Notes under the pieces: model-generated | Database searches by the model: none | What the model was told of the DNA's origin: nothing | What the model saw: only the letters and a program-made list of their open reading frames with translations | Translations under genes and position numbers: made by a program | Shown here: in pieces, positions 28,483 through 33,260 of the stretch | How the letters are laid out: every line of letters begins with the position of its first letter | Numbering within the stretch: position 1 is the first letter of the stretch | Source of the DNA: Halomonas sp. NO4 | Lineage (GTDB): Bacteria > Pseudomonadota > Gammaproteobacteria > Pseudomonadales > Halomonadaceae | DNA: 33,260 nucleotides | Direction: 5' to 3' | NCBI RefSeq assembly: GCF_010994375.1 | Contig: NZ_WHMA01000031.1 | Coordinates: forward strand, 1-33,260

Positions 28483-29175
28483 TCAGACGAAGGCGGACTG
28501 ATCGATGCTGATGCCCGGCCCCATGGTGGTGGACAGGGTCATCTTCTTGAAATACACACCCTTGGACGTGCTCGGCTTGAGCTTCTTCAGGTCGGCGACC
28601 AGCGCTTCGAGGTTGCCCTTGATCGCGTCGGCCTCGAAATCAACCTTGCCCAGGGTGGTGTGGATGATGCCGTTCTTGTCGGTACGGAAGCGCACCTGAC
28701 CCGCCTTGGCGTTCTTGACCGCGGTAGCGACGTCGGGCGTCACGGTGCCGACCTTGGGGTTGGGCATCAGGCCGCGCGGGCCGAGGATCTGCCCCAGTTG
28801 GCCGACGACGCGCATGGCGTCAGGCGAGGCGATCACCACGTCGAAGTCGAGCTGGCCCTTCTTGACCTGCTCGGCCAGGTCATCCATGCCGACGATGTCG
28901 GCCCCGGCTTCCTTGGCGGCGTCCGCATTGGCGCCCTGGGTGAAGACGGCGACACGGACATCCTTGCCAGTACCGTTGGGCATGACGGTCGCGCCACGCA
29001 CCACCTGGTCGGACTTGCGCGGATCGACGCCGAGGTTGATGGCGACGTCCACGGACTCCTTGAACTTGACGGTGGACAGCTCGGCGAGCAGGGCCACGGC
29101 CTCCTCGAGGGAGTAGGCCTTGGTGGGATCGACCTTCTCGCGGATCATCTGTGCGCGCTTGGACAGTTTGGCCAT
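28483..29175 (-). CDS. rplA: 50S ribosomal protein uL1
   Basis: 230 aa (E. coli 234). uL1 forms the mobile stalk that guides deacylated tRNA out of the E site. In many bacteria it represses rplKA translation by binding the mRNA ahead of rplK. The family block [20 protein letters not shown] is near residue 130, and [20 protein letters not shown] closes the protein. It lies 2 nt after rplK, and its own ribosome-binding site lies within the end of rplK. Confidence 0.98.
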   Translation of the reverse strand: MAKLSKRAQMIREKVDPTKAYSLEEAVALLAELSTVKFKESVDVAINLGVDPRKSDQVVRGATVMPNGTGKDVRVAVFTQGANADAAKEAGADIVGMDDLAEQVKKGQLDFDVVIASPDAMRVVGQLGQILGPRGLMPNPKVGTVTPDVATAVKNAKAGQVRFRTDKNGIIHTTLGKVDFEADAIKGNLEALVADLKKLKPSTSKGVYFKKMTLSTTMGPGISIDQSAFV

Positions 29176-29177
29176 GA

Positions 29178-29609
29178 TCAGAGACCCTCCACGTTCAGGC
29201 CCATGCTGCGGGCGCTACCGGCAATGGTACGCACCGCGGCGTCGAGATCGGAAGCCGTGAGATCCGGCTCCTTGGTCTTGGCGATCTCTTCGAGCTGCTC
29301 ACGGGTCACGGTACCCACCTTGGTCTTGTTCGGCTCGCCGGAGCCGGACTTGATGCCTGCCGCCTTCTTCAGCAGGACCGCGGCGGGCGGCGTCTTGGTG
29401 ACGAAGGTGAAGCTGCGGTCGGAATAGACAGTGATCACCACCGGGGTCGGCAGACCCGGCTCGATGTCCTGCGTGGCGGCATTGAACGCCTTGCAGAACT
29501 CCATGATGTTCACGCCGTGCTGACCCAGGGCGGGACCCACGGGGGGACTCGGGTTGGCTTTACCGGCTGCGACCTGCAGCTTGATGTAAGCCTGTACTTT
29601 CTTGGCCAT
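29178..29609 (-). CDS. rplK: 50S ribosomal protein uL11
   Basis: 143 aa (E. coli 142). uL11 is in the GTPase-associated centre and is required for RelA-dependent stringent control. The start [20 protein letters not shown] is followed by [24 protein letters not shown] (about 21-44), the diagnostic block that includes the thiostrepton-site prolines. The C-terminal domain ends [14 protein letters not shown]. It is followed by rplA after 2 nt and preceded by a candidate L1 site. Confidence 0.98.
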   Translation of the reverse strand: MAKKVQAYIKLQVAAGKANPSPPVGPALGQHGVNIMEFCKAFNAATQDIEPGLPTPVVITVYSDRSFTFVTKTPPAAVLLKKAAGIKSGSGEPNKTKVGTVTREQLEEIAKTKEPDLTASDLDAAVRTIAGSARSMGLNVEGL

Positions 29610-29623
29610 GATGAACTCCAGTT

Positions 29624-29648
29624 GGGTAGTAGCGCCTTGCGGCTCCCC
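29624..29648 (-). promoter_or_regulatory. Candidate L1 autoregulatory site ahead of rplK
   Basis: The minus strand reads GGGGAGCC, a GCAA tetraloop, then GGCGC and a CTACTACCC strand: a short helix capped by GCAA, an asymmetric internal loop, and a closing GGG/CCC helix. It lies 15 nt ahead of the rplK ATG. A helix-loop-helix with GGGAGCC is reminiscent of known L1-binding RNAs, and E. coli L1 acts at this position. The assignment rests on resemblance only. Confidence 0.5.
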
Positions 29649-29700
29649 GCATCAGGCGACCGTCAGGCGGCCGCCTCGCGAATGGCGGGCCGAGAGGGAA

Positions 29701-30234
29701 TCACTCCTTCTCGACCTGCGCGAATTCCAGCTCGACCGGCGTCGCCCGACCGAAGATCAGCACGCTGACCTGCAGGCGACTCTTGTCGTAGTTGACCTCT
29801 TCGACGACCCCGTTGAAATCGGCAAAGGGACCGTCGACGACACGCACGGACTGCCCCGGCTCGAACAGCGTCTTGGGGCGCGGTTTGTCGGTGCCGTCCT
29901 TGACGCGGCGCAGGATGGCGTCGGCCTCCTTCTGGGTGATCGGCGCCGGCTTCTCCTTGGTGCCGCCGATGAACCCCATGACGCGCGGCGTCTCGTTGAC
30001 CAGATGCCAGGTCGCGTCATCCATCTCCATCTCGACCAGCACGTAGCCGGGATAGAACTTGCGCTCGCTCTTGCGGCGCTTGCCGTCCCGCATCTCGACG
30101 ACTTCTTCTGTGGGCACCAGGATCTCGCCGAAGCGATCCTCCATGCCATAGAGCTTCACGCGCTCCTTGAGGGAACGCATGACATGCTTCTCGAAGCCGG
30201 AGTAGGCGTGGACGACGTACCAACGCTTGGACAT
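29701..30234 (-). CDS. nusG: Transcription termination/antitermination factor NusG
   Basis: 177 aa (E. coli 181) from the ATG at 30234, preceded by AGGAG. NusG binds RNA polymerase through its NGN domain (about residues 3-118: [50 protein letters not shown]) and contacts S10 or Rho through its KOW domain (about 125-177: [21 protein letters not shown]). Upstream in-frame codons lie inside secE. It lies 8 nt after secE and 91 nt before rplK, in the conserved secE-nusG-rplK order. Confidence 0.98.
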   Translation of the reverse strand: MSKRWYVVHAYSGFEKHVMRSLKERVKLYGMEDRFGEILVPTEEVVEMRDGKRRKSERKFYPGYVLVEMEMDDATWHLVNETPRVMGFIGGTKEKPAPITQKEADAILRRVKDGTDKPRPKTLFEPGQSVRVVDGPFADFNGVVEEVNYDKSRLQVSVLIFGRATPVELEFAQVEKE

Positions 30235-30242
30235 GAAAACTC

Positions 30243-30611
30243 CTAACCGATGACGCCGGACATCGCCCAGCCAAGAAGGGTGTCGATCAGCCACAGCATC
30301 AGGCCGACCACCAGCACGGCGACCAGCACGATGGCAGTGGTCTGCACGGTCTCGGGGCGCGTCGGCCATACCACGCGCTGGATCTCCTTCTTGGCGTTCT
30401 TGGCCAGCTCGGTGAGCTCACGACCTTTCGCCGTGGTCAACGCGAGCCCTGCGGCAGCCACGCTCAGCGCCACGACGCCCAGCACGCGATAGAGGAGCGC
30501 CTGGTCAGCGAAATAGGTATTACCGACAACGGCAAGCACCAGCAGAGTGACGACAACCGCCCACTTGAGTCCGTCGTGGCGCGACTCCTGCACCTCGGCG
30601 CTGTGTTTCAT
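30243..30611 (-). CDS. secE: Preprotein translocase subunit SecE
   Basis: 122 aa (E. coli 127) from the ATG at 30611, with GAGGAG upstream. SecE clamps the SecY channel. Three hydrophobic segments are visible (about residues 14-34, 39-60 and 88-113), the three-helix gammaproteobacterial form. The conserved cytosolic amphipathic stretch with [19 protein letters not shown] precedes the last helix. An upstream ATG frame runs into tRNA-Trp and is not used. It is likely cotranscribed with tRNA-Trp, which ends 75 nt upstream. Confidence 0.97.
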   Translation of the reverse strand: MKHSAEVQESRHDGLKWAVVVTLLVLAVVGNTYFADQALLYRVLGVVALSVAAAGLALTTAKGRELTELAKNAKKEIQRVVWPTRPETVQTTAIVLVAVLVVGLMLWLIDTLLGWAMSGVIG

Positions 30612-30670
30612 GAAAACGAGACTCCTCAGGGTGCGGCAATCGAATCGGGTAGCTTCTGATGGGTAGCGTG

Positions 30671-30686
30671 CCAACCTGGGGAAGGT

Positions 30687-30689
<3 letters not shown>
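30671..30689 (-). promoter_or_regulatory. Hairpin overlapping the CCA end of tRNA-Trp
   Basis: A 7-bp stem (CCAACCT with AGGTTGG, loop TCCCC) begins with the encoded CCA of tRNA-Trp. It lacks a U-tract and lies about 60 nt ahead of secE. It could guide 3' processing of the tRNA or protect the secE mRNA 5' end after cleavage. Confidence 0.55.
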
Positions 30690-30762
<73 letters not shown>

Positions 30763-30812
30763 ATACCTGACGGCACCACCCTTTGCAGGCGGCGTGCACG
30801 ACAGCGGGCGCC

Positions 30813-30841
30813 ATGATAGCGAAGCTCTCGCCGCCTGGCAA
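30813..30841 (-). promoter_or_regulatory. Promoter of the tRNA-Trp-secE-nusG unit
   Basis: TTGCCA (30836-30841) and TATCAT (30813-30818) are separated by 17 nt, with a GC-rich discriminator (GGCGCCC). The predicted start is about 44 nt ahead of tRNA-Trp. It lies directly after the terminator of the tRNA-Thr unit, which supports its role. Confidence 0.75.
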
Positions 30842-30858
30842 CCCCTCCGCCACACCGG

Positions 30859-30899
30859 GGCGGAAAGAAAAGAGAAGGGCGAGCCGTGGCTCGCCCTTC
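30859..30899 (-). terminator. Terminator after the tRNA-Tyr-Gly-Thr cluster
   Basis: An 11-bp stem (gaagggcgagc with gctcgcccttc, loop CACG) starts 6 nt after tRNA-Thr and is followed by the T-rich TCTTTTCTTT. It ends the tRNA transcript at the place where tufB is found in E. coli and Pseudomonas. Confidence 0.88.
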
Positions 30900-30904
30900 A
30901 CTGT

Positions 30905-30979
30905 TGGAGCTCATGGACGGATTTGAACCGTCGACCTCACCCTTACCAAGGGTGTGCTCTACCCCTGAGCTACATGAGC
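30905..30979 (-). tRNA. tRNA-Thr (anticodon GGT)
   Basis: 75 nt with encoded CCA. Acceptor stem GCTCATG pairs with CATGAGC; the discriminator base is T. The anticodon stem CACCC/GGGTG holds the loop TTGGTAA, giving GGT. It is the third tRNA of the cluster, followed by a terminator. Confidence 0.97.
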
Positions 30980-30991
30980 AATGACTCTGCC

Positions 30992-31065
<74 letters not shown>

Positions 31066-31112
31066 CTACCCACTCTGGCTGCCGAATCGCCAAAGCCGAT
31101 CACGGCAAAAAC

Positions 31113-31197
<85 letters not shown>

Positions 31198-31210
31198 AAC
31201 ACGGCGGTCT

Positions 31211-31238
31211 ATTCTACCGCCTCCGAAAGCGCTGTCAA
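31211..31238 (-). promoter_or_regulatory. Promoter of the tRNA-Tyr-Gly-Thr cluster
   Basis: A perfect TTGACA (31233-31238) and TAGAAT (31211-31216) are separated by 16 nt. The start would be near 31204, leaving about 7 nt before mature tRNA-Tyr. The discriminator AGACCGCCG is GC-rich, as in stable-RNA promoters under growth-rate control. Confidence 0.88.
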
Positions 31239-31310
31239 GTGCCTGTTTCGCAAGCCTCTTGAGAGCCGTCGCCGCGTCGCGCCGACCGCCTCGGAACGCG
31301 CAACATTTTG

Positions 31311-32150
31311 TCAAAGCAGCATCGAGAATGCAAGACCAGCGCGGATTTTTTCCAGCCCCGCTGGGGCCGGCACCCGCGGGGCACCGGACATGCGCCCGGC
31401 CCGCTCGGCGGCGGTAAGGGGAAAGCAGGCTTCGAGTCCCGCGTAGACCATATCCGGCCATACGGCATGGGGTGACTGCACGCCGCGCGCGACCACGCGC
31501 GCGTCGCCTCCCGTAAGCAACATAGGCAGCGCGACTCCCTCTCGATCGCACACTTCGCTGTAGATGCGGTTGATAGCGCTAACGGCGGCCAGGTAGATGC
31601 CATGATTGACCGCCTCCACCGTTCGCGTGCCGGGCAACAACAGCTCTTCGGCCTCGCTGTCAGGATCAATGGCCACATTGCGCGTGCCGAGCTTGAGGCT
31701 CTCTTTCATGAGGCGCAGGCCGGGAAGGATGTAGCCGCCCAAGTGGCGGCCGCCGGGCAGCACGAAATCGACGGTGATGGCGCTGCCACAGTCCACTGCA
31801 CAGCAGCCACCGGCCAGCTGGTAACCGGCGAGCACGCCCATCCAGCGGTCAACGCCCAGGCGATGAGGCTCGGCATAGCCATTGACCACGCCAAGCGCCT
31901 CCGGCGTGGAACGCGCCACATGTACCTGGTTGACCTGACGCTGCAGCAGAGCCACCGTCTGCTCGAGAACGGCGGCACGCGCCACGCTGGAGATACGCAC
32001 TGCCTCGACGACGTCGAGGTCGGGAATATCCGCCCCCGGACGCCACTCCTCGCGGGTCCACACAGCCCCCCGTGACCGAATTTCGCTGCTGTCAGCATCC
32101 TTGAGCCGCCACTTGGAGAGGGTGTTGCCGATGTCCAGATCGAGGATCAT
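31311..32150 (-). CDS. coaX: Type III pantothenate kinase
   Basis: 279 aa. CoaX phosphorylates pantothenate in the first step of coenzyme A synthesis; unlike the type I enzyme CoaA it is not inhibited by CoA and has an ASKHA fold. Motifs: DIGNT (6-10, phosphate binding), GVDRWMG (99-105, pantothenate binding), DCGSAITVDFV (120-130) and GGYILPG (138-144), with TGGDA near 218. The ATG overlaps the birA stop (ATGA), implying coupling. birA-coaX before this tRNA cluster is also the Pseudomonas order. No clear terminator follows. Confidence 0.95.
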   Translation of the reverse strand: MILDLDIGNTLSKWRLKDADSSEIRSRGAVWTREEWRPGADIPDLDVVEAVRISSVARAAVLEQTVALLQRQVNQVHVARSTPEALGVVNGYAEPHRLGVDRWMGVLAGYQLAGGCCAVDCGSAITVDFVLPGGRHLGGYILPGLRLMKESLKLGTRNVAIDPDSEAEELLLPGTRTVEAVNHGIYLAAVSAINRIYSEVCDREGVALPMLLTGGDARVVARGVQSPHAVWPDMVYAGLEACFPLTAAERAGRMSGAPRVPAPAGLEKIRAGLAFSMLL

Positions 32151-33130
32151 GAACGCCCACGCACGCTGATCTCGCCGCCGGCGAGGCGTTCGCGCTGGCC
32201 ATCGCGAGAGATCCAGAGGTTGCCGACCTCATCCACGGATTCTGCGACCGCCTGCAGTCGCGTATCGCCACGCAGCACTTCGATCGCGCAGCCGGCGTAA
32301 GCGTGCCGCGCATTCCACTCGTCACGCCAGGCGGCGAACCCATGGGTTTCGTAGTCCGCCAGCAGCGGCAGCAAGGTCTCGAGTAGCTCGATCGCCAGGC
32401 GATTGCGCGACACGCCCGGCGCCTGATCGGCAATCGCGGCCACGGGGTAGTCTAGGGTGTCACGGAAGCGCGGCGGCAGGCTGACATTGATGCCCATTCC
32501 GATCACAGCCTCGCAAGGACCTTCGGCATCACCGCTGATCTCGACCAGGATCCCCGCCAGCTTGCCCAGCCGACCTGACTCGTCTTCCAGCAGCACGTCA
32601 TTGGGCCACTTGAGGCGCGGGGTGGCCCCATGTCGCTCCAGTACCCGGGCCAGCGCCACGCCCACCGCCAGACTGAGCCCTTCCAGCGCCGCCACCCCCG
32701 AATCGAACCGCCACCCTAGGGAGAGCATCAACGCCCGCCCCCAGGGCGTCGTCCAGCTGCGTCCGCGTCGCCCGCGGCCGGCGCTCTGATGCTCAACCAG
32801 GCAGACTTCGCCATGCCCCGCCTCCTGCTCGAATCGCTGGCGAATGAATTGATTGCTGGAAGGCAGCGTCTCCTCGATGAACAGTCGCACCAGGTGCTCA
32901 CGTCCCGCACGGGACAGCCCCGCCACGATGGCACTGCCATCGAGCAACTCCAGTGGCTCGGCCAGGCGGTAGCCCTGGCCCTTGACAGCGTCCAGCGGGA
33001 TATCCATCGCTTCGAGCTTTTTCAGCTGCTTCCACACCGCCGTGCGCGATACGCCGAGACGCTCGCCGAGCTGCTCGCCGGAGTGGAACTGCCCGTCACT
33101 CAACAGGCGGATCAGATCACCGATGGTCAT
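32147..33130 (-). CDS. birA: Biotin-protein ligase and biotin operon repressor BirA
   Basis: 327 aa (E. coli 321). BirA attaches biotin to the carboxyl-carrier protein of acetyl-CoA carboxylase. An N-terminal winged helix (about residues 1-60, with SGEQLGERLGVSRTAVWKQL) indicates it is also a repressor of biotin genes. The catalytic domain has SAGRGRRGRSW (biotinyl-AMP loop, near 120), KWPND near 180, GKLAGILVE and the C-terminal GGEISVR. I chose ATG 33130 (MTIGDL); ATGs at 33160 and 33193 lack ribosome-binding sites and lie at or upstream of a likely -10 box. Confidence 0.94.
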   Translation of the reverse strand: MTIGDLIRLLSDGQFHSGEQLGERLGVSRTAVWKQLKKLEAMDIPLDAVKGQGYRLAEPLELLDGSAIVAGLSRAGREHLVRLFIEETLPSSNQFIRQRFEQEAGHGEVCLVEHQSAGRGRRGRSWTTPWGRALMLSLGWRFDSGVAALEGLSLAVGVALARVLERHGATPRLKWPNDVLLEDESGRLGKLAGILVEISGDAEGPCEAVIGMGINVSLPPRFRDTLDYPVAAIADQAPGVSRNRLAIELLETLLPLLADYETHGFAAWRDEWNARHAYAGCAIEVLRGDTRLQAVAESVDEVGNLWISRDGQRERLAGGEISVRGRS

Positions 33131-33158
33131 GCCTTGTGCCCCGTGCGGGAAAAGCCTC

Positions 33159-33164
33159 ATTCTA
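33159..33164 (-). promoter_or_regulatory. Possible -10 box for birA-coaX
   Basis: TAGAAT lies about 28 nt ahead of the chosen birA start, just after the terminator of the preceding gene. No good -35 hexamer is seen at the right distance, so the promoter would be weak or activator-dependent. Confidence 0.35.
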
Positions 33165-33199
33165 TCGGAAGCGTCACAGGCGCGAAAATGCACCGCCCG

Positions 33200-33238
33200 G
33201 AAAAAGCAAAACCCCGAGCTCGTATGAGCCCGGGGTTT
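33200..33238 (-). terminator. Terminator of a gene upstream of birA
   Basis: A 13-bp stem with one mismatch (33209-33221 with 33226-33238) closes a 4-nt loop, followed on the minus strand by TTTTGCTTTTT. It would end a minus-strand transcript entering from beyond the right edge. The identity of that gene cannot be seen. Confidence 0.85.
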
Positions 33239-33260
33239 CGGGATAAGGTGCCTGACGATG

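Noticed and set aside
31198..31310. Terminator for coaX ahead of the tRNA promoter.
   Set aside because: No stem of useful length with a T-rich tail was found in this interval; birA-coaX transcripts may simply read into the tRNA cluster.
33131..33193. Upstream ATG starts for birA at 33160 and 33193.
   Set aside because: Neither has a ribosome-binding site; the sequence before MTIGDL does not look like the BirA family, and a TAGAAT box at 33159-33164 would place the transcript start downstream of both.

Overview
The window is a single large block of translation and transcription genes from a GC-rich gammaproteobacterium. The protein sequences, the gene order (birA-coaX-tRNA cluster-secE-nusG-rplKAJL-rpoBC-rpsLG-fusA-tuf-S10-spc-alpha) and the direct joining of rpoBC to the str operon (as in Pseudomonas, unlike Escherichia coli) suggest an Oceanospirillales/Halomonadaceae organism, most likely Halomonas-like. 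That assignment is an inference from memory of the families, not from a search. All genes lie on the minus strand, so transcription runs from high to low coordinates.

Layout in the direction of transcription. A terminator of an unseen upstream gene lies at about 33.2 kb. birA and coaX follow, overlapping by 4 nt. A strong sigma70 promoter (31211-31238) drives tRNA-Tyr, tRNA-Gly and tRNA-Thr, closed by a terminator. A second promoter (30813-30841) drives tRNA-Trp, secE, nusG, rplK, rplA, rplJ, rplL, rpoB and rpoC. This unit carries a candidate L1 site before rplK, an L10 leader before rplJ and a textbook attenuator between rplL and rpoB. A hairpin after rpoC abuts the str promoter (18561-18590), which serves rpsL, rpsG, fusA and tuf and ends in a terminator. 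A near-consensus promoter (13970-13998) then serves the S10 genes (rpsJ to rpsQ), which run without a visible break into the spc genes (rplN to rpmJ) and the alpha genes (rpsM to rplQ). The alpha unit ends in a strong terminator at 107-138. Positions 1-106 hold no gene that I can support, only short degenerate direct repeats.

Together these genes encode many ribosomal proteins, RNA polymerase core subunits alpha, beta and beta', the elongation factors EF-Tu and EF-G, the NusG/S10 (NusE) transcription-translation linkers, two core Sec translocase subunits, four tRNAs, and two cofactor enzymes (biotin ligase and type III pantothenate kinase). Coding capacity is complete: I saw no frameshift, truncation, insertion sequence, CRISPR array or horizontally acquired cargo. 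No intergenic gap reaches 300 nt.

I did not find a new gene system. The parts worth a second look are non-coding: structured intercistronic RNAs that look like ribosomal-protein operators or attenuators, an unusually long structured rpsJ-rplC spacer next to a short S10 leader, the absence of tufB from its usual place between tRNA-Thr and tRNA-Trp, a hairpin that uses the CCA tail of tRNA-Trp, and a fusA start that is probably a GTG downstream of the first ATG.
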